Assembly: GCA_039619475.1 (NCBI GenBank)
Contig: CM077116.1
Span: forward strand, 370,912,294 to 370,976,293
Direction: 5' to 3'
Length of the DNA stretch: 64,000 nt
From: Icerya purchasi
Taxonomy: Eukaryota; Arthropoda; Insecta; Hemiptera; Monophlebidae
Numbering within the stretch: the first letter of the stretch is position 1; every line of letters starts with the position of its first letter. The position numbers and the translations under genes were made by a program. The notes beneath the pieces are model-generated. The model searched no databases. It saw nothing but the letters and a program-made list of their open reading frames with translations, and was not told where the DNA came from. Shown one piece after another: positions 40,055 to 51,900 of the stretch.

Positions 40055-40258
40055 GCAAACCTCCACTTGGAACATTATTCCTTTAAGTGTGTCCGTTCAT
40101 GCACCAACACGCGTACATATGATGGTATGCATGTTTGCCATTGGCTTTCGTATGATTCCATTAGTGATTTTTAATAATTTCTGTTATCGCCTGAGATCCA
40201 ATTCAGGACCTCCGTGTCGGAAGTCTAGTGCATTGATATCTAGGCTATCGTAACGACT
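40055..40258 (-). repeat. Second tRNA-like (SINE-type) sequence
   Basis: On the minus strand from 40258, ATAGCCTAGATATCAATGCA (A-box-like) is followed by CACGGAGGTCCTGAATTGGA (degenerate B-box region, normally GGTTCGAATCC), then an unrelated body. It is not the same family as the SINE at 14608 and 21289. Only one copy was noticed. Confidence 0.4.
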
Positions 40259-40532
40259 TGGTAAACTAATAGTGGTAGAAAATTATAAAATAATTGTTAA
40301 GCAATCTCAGAAATGTGCATAATCATTAATGTTACTATTTCTCTATACTATTATAATTCGCAAAAATAATTAACATAACTACGTTAAATAAGCAACTAAC
40401 TTCAGAAATTTGGTATTTTTGCGTATAGTGATTAAGTATAAGCATCATTAATGCAATCAAAAAAAAATCCGCGCTACGTTTACTATAGGTAACACTCAAC
40501 ACATTAAACATATCAAATAACGTTATGCCAAG

Positions 40533-40535
<3 letters not shown>

Positions 40536-40562
<27 letters not shown>
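40536..40562. repeat. TA microsatellite
   Basis: About 13 AT units run into a T run at 40564-40576. Confidence 0.9.
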
Positions 40563-40572
<10 letters not shown>

Positions 40573-40685
40573 TTTTCTATATATCTTTGGGTGCATCAAC
40601 AATTAAGGAAATTAACAAATAACGTTATACCAAGTAATATCATGGTAGCCACTCAAATATAATTTTTAAATTCCCAGTCCAAATT

Positions 40686-40865
40686 CTCCCGATTTTCTGG
40701 TCACTAGGATTGTACAGAGTTTACACGAACGTTCTTCCGTTTATATAATAATAAACCCAACAACAAATTGAAGCGAAGACAAAATATCAGTAGAAACAAA
40801 AAAATTGCAAATTAAATTTTTTAGTTTTTTAAACTTGTTTTATTCACATTTTAAATATTTTACCG
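40686..40865 (+). repeat. Dispersed repeat family B, copy 2
   Basis: This is the partner of 22543-22735. It lies 20 bp upstream of a LINE tail fragment. Copy 1 has no LINE sequence beside it, so the two are separate units. Confidence 0.7.
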
Positions 40866-40884
40866 TTATAATAACTACTAACTA

Positions 40885-41406
40885 ACTTGGGGCAAAAGCT
40901 GTACAAAGTCAAGGAAAACCTTCGGCGATGGAGCACTTCACACAGACAGGACCGTCATGAGGAAACGATATTAGCTCGCCTGCGCATAGGCCACTGCTTC
41001 TACATACATAGCTGTATCAAAAACAACCTAAACTTACACGTGAAATTGGTGGAGTGCCGGTTACGGTGGAGCATCTTCTCACCTCGTGCCGCAAATTTCT
41101 TTAAGAGAGAGTCGCGTGTTTCGAGGAGGATGCTGATTTGGCCGAAATTCCGGCGGACAATAAAACGGCGTGTGGAAACATTTCTTAAATTTTTTAAGCT
41201 TACCCGACTTTTCCCCTCTTATGTATATAGTTTTGATGTATATCAGCGTTTCGTTTCTTTTTTTTTCTTTTTCCCATTTCTTTTGTTATTTTAATTTTCT
41301 CTTTTGTACTCTTCATTTGTAAGTTTCTAATAAGATGTAACTTCTCGGCGTCGCAAATGTCCCCGGCTGCCGAGCGATTTTAAAATAAATAAATTTAATT
41401 AAATTT
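40885..41406 (+). pseudogene. LINE ORF2 RNase H/C-terminal fragment with 3' tail
   Basis: The plus frame reads KLYKVKENLRRW then RHEETILARLRIGHCF, the conserved (V/T)-L-RLRIGHT motif near the end of ORF2 in I/R1-type LINEs. Another frame continues VPVTVEHLLTSCRKFL, the VEHIL--C-- zinc-finger part. A 3' UTR-like stretch with CCCCGGCTGCCGAGCG and AAATAAATAAA follows. It is frameshifted and 5'-truncated, as usual for LINE insertions. Confidence 0.8.
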
Positions 41407-42023
41407 TAGAAAAAGACGATGCAAATGAATTAAAAAATAATCATTTTTTGATTTCGATTTTTCTCTTGCAGCAAAAACGATCATGTTTTTCTAGCCGCTT
41501 CCATCTGCGCCGTTCTTTTTTTTTTTTTTAATATATATATATAATAAAATAATATTATTTTATATTTTTTGGGCGCACCAGAGGTTTTGACCGAACAACT
41601 ACAAAAGTTAAATTAAGAGGTTAAATCAAGAGACGATTAGAGATAGAGCTTAGGAAAGGATAAAGCAAGAATTATAAGGATTAAAATTTTTGAACACTCG
41701 TCTTTGAGAAAAAACAAAAAAAAAACCTCTAATCTAATTTACACATCGGATTACTTTTTTAAATCGCCTTTTCTTTTTTCTTTTTTTTTAAATTTGCTTG
41801 CAAAATGTTCAATTGCGCATCATACGTTTCGCGGTAATTTAATTTCGGTAACAAAAAAAAAAAAAAAAAAAAATAATCGAAGCGTTTGAATTTCGTATAT
41901 ATTTGTTTAATTCTACGCAAGAGTAATATCAATTTTCGAAAATTTTCTTCTAAAAGAATCACTAAAAAATTCTTTTTTACAAAAAATAAATACCAACTTC
42001 GAGGTTTATTATACAAATTTAAA

Positions 42024-42350
42024 AATGCACTAAAAAGTAAAAAATAATTACTCCCGATAAGAAAATATATATCAGAGTGTGATATACCTTAAGTGGTGAT
42101 ATCGTAATTCTTATACAACATTAAAACCTTAATTAGAGTCGACATCAAGTTCATGTTACAATATCTAGGAACAATTTAATGAACATTTAATCCAGTTTTT
42201 AATTATTATTTTAATATGAATTTGATGCCGACTCTAATTAAGGTTTTAATGTTGTATAAGAATTACGATATCACCACTTAAGCTATATCACTCTGATATA
42301 TATTTTCTGATCGAGAGTAATTATTTTTTACGTTTTTTAGTGCGTTTTTA
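42024..42350. repeat. Foldback (MITE-like) element with about 130 bp arms
   Basis: The left arm (42024-42155) and the right arm (about 42220-42350) are near-perfect inverted copies. They share AAGTGGTGATATCGTAATTC then TTATACAACATTAAAACCTT, and ATATATATCAGAGTG. About 65 bp separates them. There is no ORF, and no match to the other foldback at 37125 was noticed. Confidence 0.85.
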
Positions 42351-42604
42351 TTAAATTTTTATAATAAATCTTTAAATATCGGTATCTTTTTTTTAAAAAA
42401 GCATTTTATTTTAGAATTTTTAGCGTTATACTTGATTTTTTTTTTTGTTAAAAATCAATTTTTTTCGCATTATTCTCCATACTTTATATTTAAACAAAAT
42501 CGATTTCTTTATTTTGAACTGCATTTCCACGGTAAAAATATCAAAAGCTATATTTCCATGGTAATTTGGTAAATCTATAGTATTTTAAGTCAATAAATCT
42601 AACT

Positions 42605-42870
42605 TGACGGTGAAACCAATCATGAATGAAAAGCATCCAAAAAGCTTCAATCTCCCGCATTATTAGGGATAACTCAAAAACTACCGGTCAGATCTTGATC
42701 AAATTTAAATGGGACCACATGAGAAATACCACCTTTCAAATAAAAGAAGAATCATCAAAATCGGCTCACGTAGAAGAAAGTTCTGAGGTAACACACATAA
42801 AAAAAATAAAATAAAATAAAAATACAGTCGAATTGAATACCTCCTCCTTTTTTGAAGTCGGTTAAAAATA
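42605..42870 (+). repeat. RTE-type LINE 3' end fragment
   Basis: The order ATTAGGGATAACTCAAAAAC, TCAGATCTTGATCAAATTTA, GAATCATCAAAATCGG, then CCTCCTCCTTTTTTGAAGTC with GGTTAAAA is one I recall as the conserved 3' end of RTE-like LINEs in many insects. The 63-codon frame at 42626-42814 is part of it and not a gene. Confidence 0.6.
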
Positions 42871-45160
42871 CGGGACCTTTCATCGACAAGGTCGAAAAGC
42901 AAAATCTGTTGAATTTCATTCCGTATTAATAAAAGATCGTACAAATTTTCCGAGTGTTCGCACCGCGCGGAAGAGAAATAATTACATGTCGGGACTTAAA
43001 CATTTATTTACATTACAAATTGTATTATGTATGTAGAATTAATTTATAAAAAATTACATATTAGACGATTAAATATCACAATAACATGGAAGAATATAAC
43101 AAAAATGAGAAGATATGTTGTGCATTATGCGATCATAGCGTTTACGTAATGTCATGTAATTGAAAAGAAAACAATGGCACTCTCTCACGCTGAGCGATAT
43201 TCCGGATGGAACGAAATACCGAAAAGTTCGCGCAGATCAAATGAAAAATAATAGTCGAGGTAATTTTACACTCATTGTGAATTTTCACTTTTGAATCGAC
43301 AGCGGGCTTGTTAGCTTGGTAACAAAAATTCAAAATAACATCGATACATTTCGTACTTATAATAATACATCCGCTTTAGTAAAACATCAAAGTTGGCGAC
43401 CTGACAAAATGACTATTAATTTTTATCGTCATCGTGTAACAATTGCGAATCCGAAATATTACCGGCACTCGTTTCTTTTCGAGCGATTAAAATATTTTTA
43501 CATATTCGAAAACGTTGCGAATAATACACATTACGACCATTAATTATTATTCGTCGCGGTGTGCTTAACGGAAATCGTTATAATAGAAATTCGGACGAAT
43601 GTTTTGCATTTAAAGAAATCTGCGGGATTCCGTATTAAATAAATCGCGGAGCGAAAAGGACGCGATTCGGAGCGTCCAGTGCTCTCTTAGACGTGTCTAC
43701 ACAGGCTATAGAGCACATTATGCGAGTTGTTAGTATGTTAATATTCTTCGTAAAGAGGTCGATTTCGATTAGCAGACGTTCTAAGCGAGAATAAATATAA
43801 AAATGCGTCTGGCGCTTACGATAATACTTAATCTTTAAAATCCTGTACACGTGATAATAAATTATAAAATAATACAGAGAGAAGGAGAAAATTATTCGAA
43901 AAGAAAAAATTATTTTTACACAAATCGACTAGACACAAATTCCGCAATACCCTCTTCTGTCGTATGCTCTTGTAGTAGTAGTAATAGTAGTAGTAATCAG
44001 TGGAGTAAATAGTAACGCGTATGCAAACTATGGCACCGTCAGTCGTCGCATTCAGTAGAATACCGTTAGTCCGAGTCGATCGATTGGACAGTATCGCAGA
44101 CTAGAGTAGCTCAGCCATTCAGTAAACACGGCCACTTTGCGAGCGCATCCAACTTATTACACGATGCGCCGTCTACCGTGATAATATTTGGTTTTTGCCC
44201 CCCCCCCCACGAAATTTTAGCTATATTTAAATTTATAAACTATGAAACTCGACACCCTTTTAAAAAAATCGTATCGCCCCAAGAACCTAATAACATTACT
44301 GGCACATTAAATAGCGCCCGTTAAAGCTCATACATTCCGTGATTAATTTGCCCGATATTTGTGAATAAAATTTTCCAAAGTAAAATGGTGGTTTTTAAGA
44401 TTCTTAAGCAGTTTTTTTATATGTTCTAATATCGAGAGAGAGGTGAGGGAGAAATAAAATGATGTGAAAGTGGTCCACATCGAAAAAAAAAAAGTGAAGA
44501 CAAATTTTGCTGCAGGAAAAAAGATACATTCTATGTAAACGATTGCATTGACGACTGCGAAGCATAAAAAAGTATCGACTCAGGTCATTTCGTGTTGCTC
44601 CACTTCGGACATGGTATTTCTACTGAATTATAACTTATTCAGGATTATGTACACATTTGAAAGCTTAATAATACATCAAATTATTCTATATATATATATA
44701 ACGAAAAATCGATTCCGTACGCAAGCGCGTTATATTTTTTATCACTATCAGTTCTGATGTTTCCTTTTTTTTTCTAACTTTTTTTGTTTTTCTTTATAAA
44801 ATACAAAAAAAAAAAATCATGGTCAATAATTGGATACACGCACACACACACACACACACATAAATTAAATTATTGTCTAAAACATTAAGAAAAAAAAAAT
44901 AATAAAAAAAAAAGGGTTGTCAATTTCGGTAGTCTTAAAAATTAATTACATAATCAATTATCGTCGTACAAAAAAATTAAATAAAAATAATAAAAAAAAC
45001 AAAAAAAAAAAGAAAAACAGTAGAAAGTCTAGAACAATAATAATACTATATATGTATATATGTATATTATAAAAACGGTCAACAACAATTTCGAAAGAGA
45101 GTTTGATTGATCAACATCGGGTGGACATAATAACGTGTAACGGGGAAAAGGAAAATCGGA
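42871..45160. other. Intergenic / glypican 3' flank, no gene recognised
   Basis: It contains a C9 run near 44200, a GTAGTA triplet run near 43974-43996, poly(A) tracts and CA repeats at about 44837-44862. Downstream of the glypican stop it must include that gene's 3' UTR, but I could not place a polyadenylation signal. Confidence 0.4.
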
Positions 45161-45944
45161 TTACAATACTACTAAAGAGTTAAACCAGTCGTTAAAGGAT
45201 CCGCCGATCCACATAACAACTGCTGGTAACAGGTAGGAAGCTATCGCTCTGGCCAATGACATTTGATTAATCGTGTTGCTCGATGGACTACCACCGGTGG
45301 TAGTCGGAACAGTGCTAGTGCCAACGTCGGCACTAACTTTTCGAACGGGATTTTCGAAACTGTTAAAGTCTTTACTACCATTTGAGACAATCGACGGATG
45401 ACTATTATTGGCCGCGGCTGGCGGCGAAGCGGCAGTCGAACGAGTAATCTGCTCGTTACCGGAGGACGGCGATAGAGAGCGATTATTCGTTGACGACGTG
45501 GAAACGGTGACAGTTGCGGCGGTAGTACTGGCGGTGCCGGCGAAATCCGGCATCGGAGTGTACAGTACCGGTACAATGGTCCAATTTCCGTTGTTCACTT
45601 CGGGCGGTGAAATCTTCAGAATCGGGCGATCGCCGGATCCGACCTCCGCGTTTCCGTCTTCGTCGTCGTAATCGCTGTCGCTGTCTTTGTCGCCACTTCG
45701 ACCGACGGCGTCTTGATCCGTTCCGGCCGAGTCCCCGGAACCGCTGCTAACGTTCTCCTCCTGATCGTCCGTGTCTGTCCAGTACACATCCATGCCGTTG
45801 TACGCGTTCCGTAGATGGCTGGTGATCATTTTCAACGTGAACACCTGCTCATTCAATAGGCTACTTTTCTTTTTCACATTAACCGGCACTTCCGGGTTCC
45901 ACTGTTGGTACTTTTTTCCGTCGCTGACTGAGCCCAGTGTGTAA
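45161..45944 (-). CDS. dlp: Glypican terminal exon: glycosaminoglycan region and GPI signal
   Basis: The acceptor on the minus strand is TCGTTACAG before TTACACACTGG. The exon encodes [20 protein letters not shown], with SGSGD and GSGD motifs in acidic surroundings as candidate heparan sulfate sites. A Ser/Thr/Asn-rich stalk of about 100 residues follows, then the C-terminal [19 protein letters not shown] and FNSLVVL. The tail is only moderately hydrophobic for a GPI signal. The open frame continues upstream into the intron (to 46015), but the splice site and phase favour 45944. Confidence 0.88.
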
Positions 45945-48900
45945 CTGTAACGAGAATAATATATTTTAACAACTTTTAAATTCACAACCAAAAAACCATA
46001 ATATAATACGAGCACACCTGCATTTACCTTAAATTAAATAATATTACATCAACTAACCCCTATAGAGAGTACACATCGTTAAACTGCTACGGCGCCCCGA
46101 AGTAGCACACTGTTATTACGTGAATTATAAAAGTACCAACGAAACATTCGACCGTGCACTGGCCGCCGGCAAATTAACAATAAAGCGAACAAGGGAAAAC
46201 GGCAGTTCTTGACACTGCAAATCGAGCGCGCCTCAGTGGTCTGTTTACGAGCGAAAAACAAACCGCGATGTATAATAAATAGGATAAATGTGAGAGGATC
46301 CCCCCAGATGTGCTAGACAGAGAATAGGCGTAGGCATGAATGACAACGAAGTGAAATAGTGGGTGTGTTAGCGAGAAGAAACGAAACTGTGTGAAATAAA
46401 CGTTAATTTTATAATATACGACGGTGAGTGCTGAGAAAAGGGACCACACCTTAGGATTAAATAATTCATTTTTTGCCAGAGGTACAAAAATATAGCTGAA
46501 AAAATGAAAATGGAAGATTTTTGTGCACACATTAAACAACATTTTACGATAATCATTGGCAGTGACTGTACGCATGTTAGAACACTGGATGTACAAGCAA
46601 TGTAAACGAAACGGTACGCGGTTTACACGCAACGGTTCTGCATTGCTGTTAGTAAAGTGTCTAATTTAAGAACAATGCTCAATTTTAAATTTTAAAAATT
46701 AAAAAAAAAAAATTTTAAAAGTATAAGGTTAATAAAAAAAACAACGAATAACTTTGCCTAGAAATGAGAAAAATGAGTGGAAAATCGTAGGTTTTTTAGT
46801 TATTCTTAAAACTAACTTTTTCACAATAATAATCTTCAAATATAACTTCACGAATTTTCGAGATACCGTACCATTGGATTCAGCGTAAAATTTCCTATAA
46901 GCCAATTTTGAAAATTTTCACCCTAAGATCTCCTTTCTCAGCAATCATCACATATAATTGAGCCATCGATCTAAAATTTTATACACGTCTGTCACACATT
47001 CACAACGGACGTTATATAAATGTTAAAAGCACATACTATTATATGGCTAAGTCCGGATGATATCCTTTCAGACATCAACGCGATACGTGATTTAATTTCA
47101 CCTACAGAAAACGTCGCACACCGGACGCAGTCGTCGAATATTTATCTGTTGTAGCGTGATTTAATATATCTCAACTCGGAAGAACCTTTATTTGCGCGCG
47201 CAACTGTTTAAAAGTTTGCCGAGAATGTTCTTTTGTATGTCTCGACTGGCACAACACGCAGAGTTAGGGCTGAGTGCACGGTCTAAGATTATGGATTATA
47301 CATACTAGACGTGAGTTACGGAACTCTGTCCGAATTGGAGTTCATAAACAGAATTTGCAGTCGGAAAATAGCCAATATCAGAAAATGAACGAGTATCAAA
47401 AATCAAGAACAGCAGAAGCTCAACGTTGCACCCGGTGTGAGAACATCGATACCGAAATGTGAAATTCAACTTTTCACAGCTGCATTCCGTTACAGCCTCT
47501 GTACCGCGTCTCATATAACTAACATTACGCTCAACGTAAACGCCAAAATTTTCCTCCTCCTCATCGGAGTAACTTTGACTGAAATTATATGCAACAGTTG
47601 TAATAATTATCGACAACTAGAATGCGCTTTGATATCAAAATTCTCGAAGACGCACTTGCCCTATTAATAAGTTAAGAGGGGGGGCGATACAAGCAGCGTT
47701 TTACGCGAGGGGGCTGTTGATAAAGATTACAACGAATTCTCTGCGTACTTCGAAGACGTCGCACCACTCGATGTATTTAAACATTTGAAAACGTCGAGAC
47801 GACGGCTCTCGCTTTTAAATATTCCAGCCGATATGTTCACATCAACTAGCGGCCAACGAATTACGGTGCGCGCAGCAAATGGAAAACAGAACGAGACTTT
47901 TTTGCTTACCTGGCGACCGTAGTACCGTTCCAGCAATTGGTCGAATTTCGATTACTTTCCACCGGAAGACGCTCTGTACAGATTAGCGACGGTAACTTCT
48001 TCCAGAAATTCTTGGTAGCGGAAATTTCGGCGCCGATCTCTTTGGTCAACTTGAAAAATCCGTGCACTGGGCTCGAACTGTACTCGACCAGATTGTAGTC
48101 TGCTCGTTGCTTTTTGCCCCTGTTCTTGTTATTTCCATTTCCGTTACTGTTGCCGTTTCGCGAGTCGCTCTTGCTTAGGCCGCTGCCGCCACTTGCACTG
48201 CCAGCAGTTCGTTGGGCCGTTTTACTGTCCGCTCGTTTCGTGTTTAAAATGGCCGGCGATTTTTTTTCATTTTTTCCTTCCTCTTCTTCCTCTTCCACAT
48301 CTTCGTCGTCGTCATCGTCGTCATCGTCGTCGTTGTCGTCATCGTTATCATCATAAGAATCGTCAAATCGCGTTACCGGCGCGACTGGAGAATCGGCAGA
48401 GTCGCTGGCGTCGTCGTCACCGCTATTTATTTCTCTTCTTCGTCTCGCTGGCTGGAACGGCGGTGTACCGCAACCTTTTAACAGCTAAACAAAGAAATAA
48501 GAAATAGACTTATTATAATTTCTGCGCAATAAATATTAAAAAACGTTGGAAGAATATTGTGTTTTTGACAAAATGCTTGTTAGTGTCAATAAACCATGTA
48601 ATGATCAAACTTAAGCGAACATTGGTTTCCTCTCTTTTAAGATCATTTTTGCCGAGATAAAACCTCGACTAATCGATTCATTAAGCCCCTAAAAAAACTC
48701 CTAATTCGTGAATTTCATCAAAATTATTAGAACCGTTTCAGAGAAACCGATTAAATGTAAAATTATAATATATATATATATATTAAATAAATTCTCAGTG
48801 TTCGATAGGTTAGAATATTGCTGAAAACCGGTTCATTAGTTCTTAGCTATGCTAATGTGTACACATTCCGCGCATCTATTAAAAGTAAGAAATTAAAGCT

Positions 48901-51900
48901 ATTAATTAATAAACGGGTAGGATATATGTATGGAATAATAATTATCGACGTAACAATTAGGTACTTTCCAAAAATTATATTTTTATTTAAAATGACGGAT
49001 TTCCGTATAAAAAGGTGCAGTTAGAAGGAAAAACTGTTTGTTTTTTTTTTCCTTTTTATATTATCCGTTCCTACTGAGAAATCGCGAACAACGCGATGTT
49101 CAGAAAATTTGGACAGATACGCGTAGACAATTGCCTCGAGAATAGACATGGACAAGAATTTTTCAAAACATTCCTCTACCGTGGTATATTAATAGTTCGT
49201 AGGTTGTTTCGAAATTATTTTGCCAAAACATAGTTAAACGGAGAATTAAAATACCGTTAGTTTACTGTAGGGGTTGTTAGTTATTACAGATGAATTGGAA
49301 GAAATTAATTTACTGAAAAATGAACGAAATTAATTTTTAAACAACGCGTTGTTAAAGAATTAAATATACCTCGCATTATTGTCGAAAGCTTTAAATATCC
49401 GGCTAAAACACGTACTTAATAATTCAGATGGCAGAGAACAGAAGGATATCTGTATTATTTATATCGTTGTGTGTTACGAAAAAATCGCTCCATTTGTGAT
49501 CAGTTATATGCTTTTAATGTTATTTATAATTTCGAACATCGGCATTGTGCGGCACTAAATTTAGACTTAAACTCGCAAGGCCTGCTCCTGATGAACTGCA
49601 ATTTTTGACGTGTTAAAATTTGAAAGATGATTAGAATTTTTGAAAAATTAATATTTTCGATAGTCCCCCATTATGCGAATTTTTTCCCACTTTTAATAAT
49701 TCCTCTGCCTGCTTTTAAACGGGAAGTTGAAGCAAATTAGCAAAATGGTTTATTTTTTTATTCAGCTATATAAAGTCGCGCATTTTTGTACATTCCAAAT
49801 AGAAAAACAAAAAAACAATACTGTTTTAGTGTTATTTAATTATATATATATATATATGCAAAAAAGAAAAAAAAAAGTTATAATTCAGGCTAAATTTAAA
49901 TCTAGAATGCAATTTTATCTAAACTAAATATTTATTACTTTACTTTCTTTATTAGAAAACATGTAATTCTATTTATTATGCTGACTCGAAATATTGTAAA
50001 TCGATAAATAAAATAAAATATCACCAAATACTAGATTGTAATATCTTGATAATATAATTTATGCACATTTTTGATTTCAGGATTTAGAGAAAAATTATTA
50101 TGGATTGATAAAAAAAGAAAAAAAAAACCCATCTAGAACTCGTAATGATTTTGAAAAAAGCAGCATAAAATAAAAATCTGACTGAAAAGAACTATAAGGT
50201 AAATTTTTGACCACTGGGGAAAGGTTAAAAAAGGCAACGCAAATTAAAAAGCAAATACTCTGGAGCCTTTGTTAACACTGCTCGTGGTAAAGAACAAAAA
50301 AAATCAAAAATGCGGTTCTTAACGAGCATGTAAAGTTCTGAAATATTTAAAAAAGTTACTTAGACAAAAGACACAATTTCATAAATGACAAAGTATAGTT
50401 CGCGCGCATCACGATCACTTGAACTGAAATTTGAACATACGAGAAAAGAATTTGTAATAAACCGGCTAATAAAACAAGAACAATGAGCTGAATATGGTCA
50501 ACAACAAACGAATACACACTGCCCCAATACACAGTAATAATTTAAAAGCAAACTAACAAAATTGCGCTAACGGGCCTGAATGATTTTCAAGAGAACATCC
50601 GCGGAAGAGAACACATAATTAAATCACGACACGCAATGCTAACAGAATTGTGGTAACGAAAGTGAAAATAATAACAAGATGAATAACAAAACGCAGACCA
50701 CTAATGCAAACATTACATTACGGTGCACATGTGTACTCTTAGAATAGGTCGTATTATTTTCAGCGGACTTAAATTTACTTTTGCGACAGTTAAACATACT
50801 TTAAGAACGATAAACTTAATGCGGTATTAATAATATGCACTTCTACATATTTACGCAGTCGATCAAATACATTTACACCCCATATATTGTAATGTGACCA
50901 TTACATGGTTCGACAAAAAATTAACAAAATAAAACCAAAATTATTAAACAAGTAAATAAAATATTAAAAATGTAATTTAATAGACTATCGGGCAAATGGT
51001 GTGAGCGTAAGTATGCGTATGTGTGTAATCCTGTTGTCGGCAAGGGAGAAAGGAATTTTGCATCGCCACCCACGGAGGACTATTCGGAAAAAATGAGAAT
51101 TACGAATCATAAAAAATAAAGCCCGAAAACATCGCAGGTTGTAAAGATTCCGGGAAGGCACGACCTTTTTGAATGCGTCAAAGGATCTCCGCGACCATTG
51201 GCTTCGTTTGTCGCAATTCCGACGAGTCCGGCGGTCAGGTTGTAAAAAACATGCCGACGAGAAATAACGACTGGAATGAGCCGGAGTCGAGGGCAAGCAG
51301 AACCGTCTAAAAAAGGTCGAAGTGACTCTAATTTTTGTCACGGTCGAAGTTGGCACGTTATAGTTTTCGGTCTTGGTCATCGGACCAGTAAAAAAGTGAA
51401 GAATCCGCTCAAGTTGGCCACTGGCTGTAATTCGACTGTTAAAAACGCGAACGCTCGTAATTCCGATTGTTATAATTAAAAAAGTGTACGGAGTATCATT
51501 CGTTAATTGTTCTTAAAATACCGCGGACCGAATTTCCTCTGCATACCAACCGATTTAAAGGACCAACGAGACACCGTCATTCAGGATCTTGCACCACCCG
51601 GCCGACAACAGAGATACGTATTGAATTATTTTATATTTATTAATCGTCGTAATATTATGTTCGTATCTAGTTTAATTAACGTGTGTTTTTAGCGGTCGAC
51701 CGTCCCAGTAAAATAGGTGTAGATAAATTTTAAAATACAAACCGTTAAAACGAAACCCATTTCTTGGCTAATCTAATAATTAATAATAATCATAACTATC
51801 ATAATAATAATTAATAAAATAATAATTAATAATTCCGCGGACTAAATCCGTGGTGGCATCCCTGGACGCGAGACTACGCTTTACAGCGTAGTACCGTTTC

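Noticed and set aside
45241..45671. Frames on both strands across the glypican terminal exon
   Set aside because: They are shadows of the Ser/Thr-rich coding sequence on the minus strand.
48114..48507. Ser-rich plus-strand frames opposite the acidic glypican exon
   Set aside because: They are antisense readings of the GAY/GAR repeats that encode the Asp/Glu tract.
50985..51380. 131-codon minus-strand frame, repeated at 54173-54568
   Set aside because: It is identical only because it lies in the two LTRs. It shows no domain, and no promoter arrangement supports it.
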